NCBI GenBank assembly: GCA_902783165.1
Contig: CACZPU010000085.1
Span: 1-39,850, forward strand
Direction of reading: 5' to 3'
Length of the DNA: 39,850 nt
Source: an uncultured Prevotellaceae bacterium
GTDB taxonomy: Bacteria > Bacteroidota > Bacteroidia > Bacteroidales > Bacteroidaceae
The notes beneath the pieces were generated by a model. That model saw nothing but the letters and a program-made list of their open reading frames with translations. It was not told the DNA's origin and made no database searches. Below, in pieces: positions 9,606 to 17,384 of the stretch (position 1 is its first letter; every line of letters starts with the position of its first letter). A program made the translations under genes and the position numbers.

Positions 9606-9946
9606 TCCAAAGCTCCTTTCCGCCAAGCGTAAGCCAAGCCAAAAACAAGTACCAACAAGAAGAATCCGATGCTGACAATTGCCATAGCACCGAACTCTTT
9701 AACAACCACTGCCCATGGATAGAGAAACACTGTTTCCACATCGAACATGAGGAAAAGGATGGCAAACAGGTAGAATCCCACACTAACAGGTAGCCAGGAT
9801 GTGCCATGAGTGGGGATGCCACACTCATAGGGCTCGCCTTTCACCTTGTTGTATGAGCGGGGACCTATCAGCTTAGCAATCAAGTAAGCTGCCACCACTA
9901 AAGTAATGGCCGTTAAAATAACGGTAATAAACAAAGTAAAATACAT
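9596..9946 (-). CDS. nuoA: NADH-quinone oxidoreductase subunit A
   Basis: First gene of the complex I operon, 116 residues with three membrane helices. The family loop GPRSYNKVKGEPYECGIPT is at about residues 28-46, with the conserved YECG. A second conserved acidic helix, FLMFDVETVFLYPWA, follows near residues 65-80. The start codon is followed by a strongly hydrophobic first helix. The gene ends inside the start region of nuoB. It is preceded by a promoter-like TACCTTTG box about 55 bases upstream. Confidence 0.95.
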   Translation of the reverse strand: MYFTLFITVILTAITLVVAAYLIAKLIGPRSYNKVKGEPYECGIPTHGTSWLPVSVGFYLFAILFLMFDVETVFLYPWAVVVKEFGAMAIVSIGFFLLVLVFGLAYAWRKGALEWK

Positions 9947-10000
9947 ATAATTGTGTAATTATTAATGATATCGTTAGCGTATCTTCATCGTTAAGTGGTG

Positions 10001-10027
10001 CAAAGGTACAAATTAAATTGCAAACAA
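10001..10027 (-). promoter_or_regulatory. Probable promoter of the nuo operon
   Basis: On the minus strand TACCTTTG (10008 to 10001) fits the Bacteroidota -7 box TAnnTTTG exactly. A TTG at 10027-10025 could serve as a weak -33 element, but its spacing of 16 bases is shorter than the usual 19-21. A start near 9995 would leave a leader of about 50 bases. The assignment rests on consensus and position only. Confidence 0.5.
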
Positions 10028-10049
10028 TATTATTTTATTTCGTAAATTA

Positions 10050-10080
10050 TTGGAGATTTCCGCTTTTTTGATTATTTTTG
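10050..10080 (+). promoter_or_regulatory. Probable promoter of the leucine-rich-repeat gene
   Basis: TATTTTTG at 10073-10080 matches TAnnTTTG, and a TTG at 10050-10052 lies 20 bases upstream, the usual spacing. Transcription would start near 10086, about 40 bases before the ATG. The region is rich in A and T, so a chance match is possible. Confidence 0.45.
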
Positions 10081-10125
10081 CCAAAACTTTTTTATTTTAC
10101 TAAAAATAAGGAGAGATTATAATTC

Positions 10126-11397
10126 ATGAAAACATCAAAAATAGTACTGTCGTTTCTCCTGGCAATGACAATTATACCTGTAACAGGAGCACCGTCTAAA
10201 AAGAAGTCTACCAAGGTTAATGTAGATGGCATCAACTATGTTTTGGACGTTAAAAACAATAAGGCCCGAGTAGTAGCTGGCAAGAACCTTTACACCGGCG
10301 ATTTGGTCATTCCCGAGAAGTTCACCGAAGACAGCGTTACCTATTATGTGGAAGCTATCGACGGCGGAGCTTTCAAGGACTGCCCTACCCTCATTTCCGT
10401 AAGCATTCCCACCACGGTTTCAAAAATCGGAGCAAACGCATTTGACAGTTGCACAGGCATTGAGAGCATCACCATTCCCAAAAGTGTAACAGAACTGGCC
10501 AGCGGATTGTTTGCTGAGTGCTCCAGCCTTCAAGAGGTGGTATTGCACGACGGAATCAAAGACATGGGTTCTGGCGTTTTCAAGAAATGCACTGCTCTTG
10601 AGAAAATTGTTGTTCCTAATGGTATCAAAACCTTGCCAGCAAACACTTTCTTCGGTTGTAGCAATCTTAAGTATGTCGACCTGCCCAACTCGTTAGAGCG
10701 TATTAATGGAAGTGCTTTCGAGGATTGCTCTTCGTTGGAGGAGATTTCCATTCCAAATGGTGTGAAAACGATTGGAAGTGATTGTTTCAAAAATTGTTCG
10801 TCTCTTAAATCATTTGTGTTCACCACAAGCATGAGCAATATTGCAAATGGCCTTTTCGAGGGTTGCACAAGTTTGGAGGATGTGAAAATTTCTTCCAGCA
10901 TCAAATCGATTAGCCGCGATGCTTTTAAGAATTGTGCAAACATCGACTCTCTTTATATTCCCAATGGTATCAAGGAGATGGGCTCAACCGTGTTTGAGAA
11001 TTGTTCCAATCTGCGCATTGTGAATATACCAAACAGTATGCATTCTATTTCTTCGGGATTGTTCCGCAATTGCAGCAACATCGAGCATATTACCATACCG
11101 AGTAGCATTCGGAGCATTTCCGGTAATGCTTTCCGTGATTGTACTTCAATAAAGCATTTGGAGATACCCAATAGTGTAAAAGAAATTGGAAGCGATGCAT
11201 TCAATGGTTGTTCTTCTTTGACAACTGTTATCATGAAAAGTGGAACGCCTTGCAAAATCAAAAAAGACAGTTTCCCTAAATCATTTATCATGGATGGCAC
11301 ACTTTACGTACCGAACGAAACGCCCTATCGAGCCGATCCAAAAAGTCCTTGGTCACAATTCCGTGAAGTAAGGAAAATTCAAAGCAAAAGATTCTGA
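10126..11397 (+). CDS. Secreted BspA-type leucine-rich-repeat protein
   Basis: Protein of 423 residues with a signal peptide (about residues 1-22, hydrophobic core VLSFLLAMTIIPVTG) followed by about twelve LRR_5-type repeats of 23 residues. The repeating pattern is IPxSVxxIGxxAFxxCxSL, seen for example as GIESITIPKSVTELASGLF. The last module ends with a cap of the form TLYVPNETPYRADPKSPW. Such repeats build a curved solenoid and in Bacteroidales and some protists occur on surface or secreted proteins that bind host proteins or other cells. There is no lipobox cysteine and no clear type IX sorting tail, so its final location is uncertain. AAGGAGA lies about 13 bases before ATG. Binding partner unknown. 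Confidence 0.9.
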   Translation: MKTSKIVLSFLLAMTIIPVTGAPSKKKSTKVNVDGINYVLDVKNNKARVVAGKNLYTGDLVIPEKFTEDSVTYYVEAIDGGAFKDCPTLISVSIPTTVSKIGANAFDSCTGIESITIPKSVTELASGLFAECSSLQEVVLHDGIKDMGSGVFKKCTALEKIVVPNGIKTLPANTFFGCSNLKYVDLPNSLERINGSAFEDCSSLEEISIPNGVKTIGSDCFKNCSSLKSFVFTTSMSNIANGLFEGCTSLEDVKISSSIKSISRDAFKNCANIDSLYIPNGIKEMGSTVFENCSNLRIVNIPNSMHSISSGLFRNCSNIEHITIPSSIRSISGNAFRDCTSIKHLEIPNSVKEIGSDAFNGCSSLTTVIMKSGTPCKIKKDSFPKSFIMDGTLYVPNETPYRADPKSPWSQFREVRKIQSKRF

Positions 11398-11438
11398 GAA
11401 ACCGTGGTTTTGAAACCCGTTCTATATTTTTATAACCA

Positions 11439-11482
11439 GCAACGCCTTGTCTATATTAACACAGACAAGGCGTTGCTTTTTT
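11439..11482 (+). terminator. Rho-independent terminator of the LRR gene
   Basis: A perfect 14-bp stem, GCAACGCCTTGTCT (11439-11452) pairing with AGACAAGGCGTTGC (11463-11476), encloses a 10-base loop and is followed by six T. It lies about 40 bases after the stop codon. The opposite strand has no T-tract, so it should work only on the plus strand. Confidence 0.93.
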
Positions 11483-11640
11483 GTTGTTTCACGTTCATAT
11501 TTCTCACCTTCGTCAACTATTTCATCTTATCTTGTGAGACAAGAACTAATGCTCTAATTATCCTTTATATTTTTCAACAAAATATAGCTTTCGTTTCACT
11601 TGAGGTATCTATAAAAAGCAGAGAGTGTATTTATGCAGTT

Positions 11641-11752
11641 TGTACAAGTAACATGTACAAGTTGTACATATAAGATGTACGGCTTGTACATATAAGATGT
11701 ACGGCTTGTACAAATAACATGTACGGCTTGTACAAATAACATGTACAAATTG
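11641..11752. repeat. 22-bp tandem repeat with internal TGTAC palindromes
   Basis: Four full 22-bp units start at 11653, 11675, 11697 and 11719, flanked by a partial unit on each side. The commonest unit reads ATGTACGGCTTGTACAAATA plus AC. Each unit holds two TGTAC words facing each other as TGTACnnnnTGTACA, so the array is both directly repeated and palindromic. It lies between the 3' ends of two converging genes, after the LRR terminator. No coding role is apparent. Confidence 0.9.
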
Positions 11753-11760
11753 AAAACATC

Positions 11761-11779
11761 CTTCGCATGTCATGCGAAG
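11761..11779. other. Perfect 19-bp palindrome downstream of the epimerase gene
   Basis: CTTCGCATGTCATGCGAAG has 9-base arms around one central base. As RNA it could form a 7-bp stem with a 5-base loop. On the minus strand it lies about 55 bases after the epimerase stop, so it could end the mannan operon, but the following GATGTTTTC is a poor T-tract. It might instead be a protein-binding site. Confidence 0.4.
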
Positions 11780-11834
11780 ATTATCCAATGCTCCGGCAAA
11801 AGGAAATAAATGGAATCAGAATGGTGGACAAGGG

Positions 11835-13112
11835 TTAAAAGCGTTCTATGATTTCCAAACACATACGGCTGTTGTGATAAGGGCATTTCCAGAATCCGGC
11901 CTTGTCATCTTTGCAGTTTATCTCTCCGTTGGGGTTACGGCTCCACCACCATTCACCACCTTCGTAGTCGATGAGATTGTCCTTGATATACTGCCAGCAA
12001 TGCAGTGCTTTTTGCAATGCAGACTCTTCACCGAAATGCTGATAGATGTTCAACCATCCCACCACGTTCTCTGCCTGCACCCACCAATGGCGGTCGGTGT
12101 CGATATAACCCGTGTCGAGATTGGCTTCGTGTACCATCGAACCATCGGAATTAAGTCCTTTCTCACTTGCTTTGGCCACCATCTTGACAACTTCCTCTAC
12201 CTTGCGTAGCACCTTTACATCACCTAACACAAGAGCCGCCTCATGCAATAGCCACGAACATTCTATGTCGTGACCGTAGCTTTCAAGTCGTCCGGCTTCT
12301 CGTGTCCAATCCATGTCGAAGAAGAGGTCGAGGTGATGTGTCGAAGGATTCAGTATTTTGTTCGTGAAAATGTCTATCAGGTTGCGGAGCGATGCCTCAA
12401 TACGGTCAACAACCTCTTGTGGTACGGTAATACCGATTGGCACTACAGAGCCTATAACAGACACGTAGTTGCAGATTTCCGACTCTTGTATTTCTTTCAA
12501 GCATCGGTATAGGTTGGTGTAGGGCTCAATGATGTGCAGATGTGTGTTTTGTGACTTGGGATAATTTGCATCAAGCTCCGACAGACGCATGTCTGCAATC
12601 TCCCCCCACTCTCTTGTGCATGCCTCTATGTATCCGTTGTTGATTTGGTCTAAGGAATGTTCCTCTATGCAATCGTAAAGTTGGATGGCATAGTCGAGCG
12701 CCTCTCGGTCGCCAGTGGCTCGTGCATACTCCGAAAGACCATAAATCATGAATCCGATGGCATAGAACTGTTTCTTGGAGTCGCGTGGTTGTCCGAGATA
12801 GTCGAGGCTCCAATAGGTACCGCCATGCTCTCTGTCTATAAAATGGTCGATGATATAGTCCTTTGCACGTGTTGCGGCCTCCAAATATTCTGGTTTGCGG
12901 AGCACACGATAGGCAGCAGAAAACGACCACAATATGCGTGCATTGAGAATGCCGCCTTTGTCTGCATTCTTCACAAGCTGGCCTTCTCCAGTCATTTGGC
13001 CATAGAAACCACCATTCTCATTGTCTTGCATCTTGTCGAGCCAAAAGTTGAGAATGTTGTTTTGGAGCACGTCGGCCACCTCGGCCTTGAGCACTTTGAT
13101 AGTTTTCTTCAT
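11835..13112 (-). CDS. Mannobiose 2-epimerase (AGE / cellobiose 2-epimerase family)
   Basis: Cytoplasmic epimerase of 425 residues that is expected to convert beta-1,4-mannobiose into mannosyl-glucose. The (alpha/alpha)6-barrel family is recognised by NGGFYGQM near residue 34 and the later His-bearing segments HLHIIEPYTNLYR, YGHDIECSWLLHEAA, RHWWVQAENVVGW and KCPYHNSRM, which carry the usual catalytic His and Trp residues. No signal peptide is present. Mannobiose is favoured over cellobiose as substrate because the gene is three bases downstream of a sugar symporter and in the same cluster as a GH130 mannosylglucose phosphorylase, the arrangement known from Bacteroides fragilis. Activity on cellobiose cannot be excluded. 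Confidence 0.9.
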   Translation of the reverse strand: MKKTIKVLKAEVADVLQNNILNFWLDKMQDNENGGFYGQMTGEGQLVKNADKGGILNARILWSFSAAYRVLRKPEYLEAATRAKDYIIDHFIDREHGGTYWSLDYLGQPRDSKKQFYAIGFMIYGLSEYARATGDREALDYAIQLYDCIEEHSLDQINNGYIEACTREWGEIADMRLSELDANYPKSQNTHLHIIEPYTNLYRCLKEIQESEICNYVSVIGSVVPIGITVPQEVVDRIEASLRNLIDIFTNKILNPSTHHLDLFFDMDWTREAGRLESYGHDIECSWLLHEAALVLGDVKVLRKVEEVVKMVAKASEKGLNSDGSMVHEANLDTGYIDTDRHWWVQAENVVGWLNIYQHFGEESALQKALHCWQYIKDNLIDYEGGEWWWSRNPNGEINCKDDKAGFWKCPYHNSRMCLEIIERF

Positions 13113-13115
13113 GAA

Positions 13116-14456
13116 TTATTTCTTGATGGGATACTTATAGAGTAGCCATAGCATAATAGCAATGATAATAGCGGGGAAGATGGAGAATAGAGCCCATGTC
13201 ATGGAACGTACCGACTCCATGTCGGTAATCTGTACCACTGTCTGCCCGTTGGCGTCGGTGCCAGAATAGAATCCTGCAATACCTAACAGCAATGCGACAA
13301 GCGAACCGGAAATGGCTGTGCCAAACTTCTGAGCCATGGTTCCCGAGGAGAAGATAAGTCCTGTAGAGGAGGTTCCGTTCTTCTCTGTTGCCCAGTCGGC
13401 CACATCTGCATACATGGACCATAGAAGAGGTGAATAAAGGCCTACTCCAACCGAAGTAAGCACCACGATGGCAATAAGAAGCCAGATGTAGGATGGATCC
13501 ATCGGAACGAAGAAGAAGGCAATAGAGAATATTCCGCAGATGATGGCGGCGACGGCAAATGCCTTGCGCTTGGAGCCCATCCATTGTGTGAACTTGGGCG
13601 AGAGGCCGCCGAAGACCATACATGTCACTTCACCAAAGGTCATGAAAACAGTGTAGTTGATGATAAGTCCGCTTACGGTGACATCGCCATGGAGGCAATA
13701 TTCCATCAAATAACCAGCCACAGCATATCGGAATCCGTTAAAGAAATTGGTGCAAATTCCAATAAGCGTGAGATAGATCCATGGTTTGTTCTTAAACAAG
13801 TCAGCAAAAGGCTTGAAGGAGAATTTCTCTGCACGAACTGGTTTTAAGCGTTCCTTGGTGAGCAAACCGCAAGCCAATGTCATCAAGGTCGCCACAGCAC
13901 CAAGGCAAGCGCCCAGCACTGCATATTGATGAGCTGGTGTACCACCAACCATTTTCTGCAAATAGGGGAATGACAAGAGCGTAATGAATCCCATGGCATA
14001 GGCTCCCACCATGCGGAACGATGAGAACTGGTTCTTCTCGTTGTCGTCTGCTGTCATTACACCAAGCAGCGAACCGTATGGCACATTGACAGCAGTATAG
14101 ACGGCCATCATGAGCAGATATAGGGTGTAGGCATAAATTCGTTTTCCTACAGGGCCAAAGTCGGGCGTATAAAGCAACAAGGCGAAAATCAGTCCTAAAG
14201 GCACGGCACCAAAGATAAGCCACGGGCGGTAGGTTCCCCATCGGCTTTGTGTTCTGTCGGCCAGCGAACCCATCAACGGGTCTGTTACAACATCGAACAT
14301 ACGTGCAACCAGCATCAAGGTTGCAGTGTCAGCTACAGTAAGTCCGAACACATTGGTAAAGAACAAGGGAAATGCAATGGACATCACCTTCCATGTTATA
14401 CCACCGGCTGCTGCATCACCGAGCGCATAGCCGATTTTCTCTTTTAATGTTGCCAT
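13116..14456 (-). CDS. GPH-family sugar:cation symporter, probably mannobiose importer
   Basis: Inner-membrane transporter of 446 residues with about 12 helices. The N-terminal half carries the glycoside-pentoside-hexuronide (GPH) pattern RMFDVVTDPLMGSLADRT followed by SRWGTYRPWLIFGAVPLG, which identifies the family. The start MATLKEKIGYALGDAAAGG is standard for this group. It lies between the GH130 and epimerase genes and is separated from the latter by only three bases, so import of mannobiose or short manno-oligosaccharides is the natural reading. The 130-base gap upstream contains only a weak A/T hairpin and no clear promoter. Confidence 0.9.
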   Translation of the reverse strand: MATLKEKIGYALGDAAAGGITWKVMSIAFPLFFTNVFGLTVADTATLMLVARMFDVVTDPLMGSLADRTQSRWGTYRPWLIFGAVPLGLIFALLLYTPDFGPVGKRIYAYTLYLLMMAVYTAVNVPYGSLLGVMTADDNEKNQFSSFRMVGAYAMGFITLLSFPYLQKMVGGTPAHQYAVLGACLGAVATLMTLACGLLTKERLKPVRAEKFSFKPFADLFKNKPWIYLTLIGICTNFFNGFRYAVAGYLMEYCLHGDVTVSGLIINYTVFMTFGEVTCMVFGGLSPKFTQWMGSKRKAFAVAAIICGIFSIAFFFVPMDPSYIWLLIAIVVLTSVGVGLYSPLLWSMYADVADWATEKNGTSSTGLIFSSGTMAQKFGTAISGSLVALLLGIAGFYSGTDANGQTVVQITDMESVRSMTWALFSIFPAIIIAIMLWLLYKYPIKK

Positions 14457-14586
14457 AATTATAATTGTTTTTTTAGCTAATCATTCATGGTTGGCAAATA
14501 ACAACTGTCTCGTCATGAGAATTGTCTATGATTATATCGTCTTAGACATGTTATTATTTATTTGTAATAACCGATAAGTCTTAATT

Positions 14587-15753
14587 TTATTGTGTACGGT
14601 TTTTTTGAATCAATTTCTTGATGGTTTCAACAGATGCTGCAGTATAATAACCGTCTTCTGGGGTATGCTTGCAATAATCAATAAGGCGGTCAATGGTAGA
14701 CGTGGCCACATGCATCCGGGTGTCTGCTGAAGCATAGTATATGAACACGCGGCCATCCTCGTCTGCAATCCATCCATTGGCAAAAGCCACATTCATCACG
14801 TCACCTAAATACTCATAGCCCTCAGGTACAAGGAAGAACCCACCGGGACGGGCAATCACACGTGTAGGATCGTCGAGAGCTGTCATATACATATACAACA
14901 CATAGCGGAGGCCATCGGCTGTTGCACGTACGCCATGGGCTAAGTGAAGCCATCCTTCTGGTGTCTTGATAGGATGAGGTCCTTCACCATTCTTCACCTC
15001 GGTAATGGTGTGATAATGACGAGCATAAATAATTGTTTCTTCCTTTACCTCGGCGTGAGTAATGTCGTCAACAAGCGCCCATCCAATGCCTCCGCCAGAA
15101 CCTGTATCAATAAAACCATCCTGTGGACGGGTGTAGAAAGCATACTTTCCATCGACAAATTCGGGATGGAGCACAACATTGCGCTGCTGACTCTTTGTTT
15201 TCAAGTCGGGGAGACGTTCCCATGTCTTCAAATCTTTTGTACGTGCAATGCCGGCTGTTGCTGTTGCCGCAGAAAGGTCGCCTGGTTGGGAGTCATCGTG
15301 GCGTTCGGCACAGAACACTCCATAAATCCATCCATCCTCATGGGCGGTGAGGCGCATATCATAAATATTTGTAGCGGGGACAGTGTCGTCGGGCATTGTA
15401 ATGGGTTCATCCCAAAAGCGGAAATTGTCAATGCCATTAGGACTTTCGGCAACAGCAAAGAAACTTTTGCGGTCGGCTCCCTCTACACGCACTACCAAAA
15501 CATACTTTCCCTGCCACTTGATGGCACCCGAATTAAGGGTGGCATTCATCATGATGCGTTGCATCAGATATGGATTGTCTTTCTCATTGAAATCATATCG
15601 CCACTCTAATGGAGTATGTTCTGCGGTAAGAATAGGATTGGCGTATTTCTCATAAATGCCGTTACCCCATTCTAGTGGTATGTTTTTCTTAGAGAGTAGT
15701 TCTTCATGATGAACTTTCAGTAACTCTATTCTTTTTTGATAATCATTCTGCAT
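14587..15753 (-). CDS. 4-O-beta-D-mannosyl-D-glucose phosphorylase (GH130)
   Basis: Cytoplasmic GH130 enzyme of 388 residues that phosphorolyses mannosyl-glucose into mannose-1-phosphate and glucose. It closely resembles the characterised B. fragilis mannosylglucose phosphorylase in length and in conserved blocks such as LVVRVEGADRKSFFAVAESP, PATNIYDMRLTAHEDGWIYG and DTGSGGGIGWALVDDITHAE. The likely catalytic acid is Asp132 in IYDMRLT. KSQQRNVVLHPEFVDGKYA is also present, part of the phosphate and substrate region in the family. There is no signal peptide, as expected for a phosphorylase working after import. It is preceded by the esterase gene (57-base gap) and followed by the symporter. Confidence 0.95.
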   Translation of the reverse strand: MQNDYQKRIELLKVHHEELLSKKNIPLEWGNGIYEKYANPILTAEHTPLEWRYDFNEKDNPYLMQRIMMNATLNSGAIKWQGKYVLVVRVEGADRKSFFAVAESPNGIDNFRFWDEPITMPDDTVPATNIYDMRLTAHEDGWIYGVFCAERHDDSQPGDLSAATATAGIARTKDLKTWERLPDLKTKSQQRNVVLHPEFVDGKYAFYTRPQDGFIDTGSGGGIGWALVDDITHAEVKEETIIYARHYHTITEVKNGEGPHPIKTPEGWLHLAHGVRATADGLRYVLYMYMTALDDPTRVIARPGGFFLVPEGYEYLGDVMNVAFANGWIADEDGRVFIYYASADTRMHVATSTIDRLIDYCKHTPEDGYYTAASVETIKKLIQKNRTQ

Positions 15754-15810
15754 AATTATATAAGTTTTGAGTTAATATAATTGTTGATTGTTAATTATTG
15801 CTTGAGTGAA

Positions 15811-17094
15811 TCATTCAATTCCGAGTTGTTTGTATAACCAATTGTTCCATTCGTCCCATTGTTCTTGGTACCAGAAATGTGCAGTCTGCTGGTAGACATG
15901 TAGCTCCTTCGGTGCTTTCACTGAATTGTATGTGGCGTAAGCAGTTGTCGGTGGCACCACATCATCATTATATCCAAAGGAGAACCATCCAGGGCATGTT
16001 ATTCTTCTGGCAAAATTAACACCATCATAATACCTGGACATTTCAACTTCCTTGGCATCGGCCTGCTTGCCGTAGAAATAATGGGGCCATCCGCATGCCA
16101 CTTTTTGCAGTGATGCCGTATGGTCGCACATGGCAGCATGGACAGCGCCATAGCATGTCACTCTTTTGTCCAATGCAGCACAGACAAGCGACAACATCCC
16201 ACCTTGGCTGCTACCGGTTACACCCAGTTTCTCTCCATTCCATTGGGGTAATGTGGCGATATAATCAATAGCCCTGATGGCACCAACGAATACTCGTTTA
16301 TAGTAGTTCTTATCACGGTCGTTGATATTGAAATCCCAATAGCAATTCAACGCGCCTTGCATCAATTTGTCATAATAGTCTTGTGTCATTGTGACAGGTA
16401 TTCCGTGAATGCCAATTTCTAATGTTATGCAACCTTTTGATGCAGTCCACTTGTCTCCTTCATATGGACGAATGCCAGCTCCAGGAACTCGCAACAGTGC
16501 TGGATATTTGCCAGGTTTAACCGGCATGCAAAGAATCCCATAGGTGCGACTTCCCCAGCGGATATTCTGGAAGCTAACCTGATAAACATTCACATCTTTT
16601 GTACAGCGTTCTGGTAAAAGTTCGCATGTGGGCTCAAGTGAAGTCCAACGCGCCTCTTCCAATGCTTTGCTCCAAAACTGGTCAAAATCTTGAGGGTCGA
16701 CAGTTGTGGGTTTCAACTTTTCCGGACTGAATGCAGCTGTACACCAACCCTGATAGTCCTTTCCACCTACATGAGCAGTAACTTTCAGACGATAGAAACC
16801 AGCCTTTTTCATAGAACCGCTAAAAGTCATCTTTCCATCTTTTAGCAAGATGTTGCTTTTCTTGACATCAGGATACATCTCTGGGCCTGCTTCATAATCG
16901 ATATTGACATTGTCAAGCAAGGTACCTGATTTTAATACATTTACTGTAAATGTGCATTTCTCTCCTACTTGATAGTTCCAATCCTTGTGGTCTGGAGTTA
17001 CTACAACATTGATATGATTTCCCCTAATCTGTGCATTGCCGTTGACAAATGTCAATAAGGCAAACACAAACAAAATGAACAGATTTTTCTTCAT
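15811..17094 (-). CDS. Secreted carbohydrate acetylesterase, CE7 / acetyl xylan esterase-like
   Basis: Exported alpha/beta-hydrolase of 427 residues, probably removing acetyl groups from mannan or xylan side positions. Residues 1-22 form a signal peptide (FILFVFALLTFVNG). A beta-sandwich-like domain of about 100 residues precedes the catalytic domain, which starts near residue 130. The triad is visible as Ser296 (GVTGSSQGG), Asp377 (GYNDDVVPP) and His406 (QQTAHFW), with RW at 180-181 matching the oxyanion region of CE7 enzymes. The frame is open to 17157, but the start at 17094 gives a proper signal peptide and lies downstream of the promoter box at 17133-17140. It is the first gene of the GH130 operon; the sugar specificity is inferred from this context. 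Confidence 0.85.
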   Translation of the reverse strand: MKKNLFILFVFALLTFVNGNAQIRGNHINVVVTPDHKDWNYQVGEKCTFTVNVLKSGTLLDNVNIDYEAGPEMYPDVKKSNILLKDGKMTFSGSMKKAGFYRLKVTAHVGGKDYQGWCTAAFSPEKLKPTTVDPQDFDQFWSKALEEARWTSLEPTCELLPERCTKDVNVYQVSFQNIRWGSRTYGILCMPVKPGKYPALLRVPGAGIRPYEGDKWTASKGCITLEIGIHGIPVTMTQDYYDKLMQGALNCYWDFNINDRDKNYYKRVFVGAIRAIDYIATLPQWNGEKLGVTGSSQGGMLSLVCAALDKRVTCYGAVHAAMCDHTASLQKVACGWPHYFYGKQADAKEVEMSRYYDGVNFARRITCPGWFSFGYNDDVVPPTTAYATYNSVKAPKELHVYQQTAHFWYQEQWDEWNNWLYKQLGIE

Positions 17095-17132
17095 ATAAAA
17101 CAGTAAGAAAATAGATTGCTTTTTATTTTCTG

Positions 17133-17140
17133 CAAAGATA
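17133..17140 (-). promoter_or_regulatory. -7 box upstream of the esterase-GH130-symporter-epimerase operon
   Basis: TATCTTTG on the minus strand matches TAnnTTTG, about 38 bases before the chosen ATG. The same TATCTTTGCAG core precedes the GH5 gene. No clear -33 element is seen, which could mean that an activator is needed. Confidence 0.5.
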
Positions 17141-17176
17141 GTAAAAACGAACCGCATTTATTAATACTATTTTGTC

Positions 17177-17214
17177 TTTTGTTAATACTTTAATTAAAAT
17201 GTATGTTAACAAAA
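17177..17214. promoter_or_regulatory. Inverted repeat upstream of the esterase promoter
   Basis: TTTTGTTAA (17177-17185) and TTAACAAAA (17206-17214) are perfect 9-base inverted arms with a 20-base spacer. They lie about 35-75 bases upstream of the -7 box, where activators often bind. The region is A/T-rich, so a chance origin is possible. Confidence 0.3.
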
Positions 17215-17306
17215 ACAAAAGTCTGCATTTATCATTACATTATCCAATTATTTCGTGTTTCCTCACTATTTCATTTCAATCAATAATTATTTATTTATTG
17301 AAACAA

Positions 17307-17332
17307 TAAAAAAAGCCCTGCATGAGCAGGGC
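17307..17332 (-). terminator. Rho-independent terminator after the mannanase unit
   Basis: Read on the minus strand, GCCCTGC (17332-17326), a four-base loop and GCAGGGC (17321-17315) are followed directly by TTTTTTT and ATTG. It lies about 50 bases after the stop of the two-domain secreted protein and separates the GH5 unit from the esterase promoter. Confidence 0.85.
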
Positions 17333-17384
17333 AAAAACTTGAGCTAACCAATAATTAATTTATGAATAAATAATTATGTAAATG

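Noticed and set aside
11404-11673. 89-codon open frame after the LRR gene
   Set aside because: It runs through a strong terminator and into the tandem repeat, and has no start signal.
11641-11752. CRISPR-like array
   Set aside because: The 22-bp units are directly adjacent with no variable spacers and there are no cas genes.
14550-14571. Hairpin between the GH130 and symporter genes as a terminator
   Set aside because: Its 7-bp stem is almost all A/T and lacks a T-tract on the minus strand, and the pathway logic favours read-through.
14944-15609. 221-codon open frame on the plus strand
   Set aside because: It is antisense to the well-supported GH130 gene and resembles no protein.
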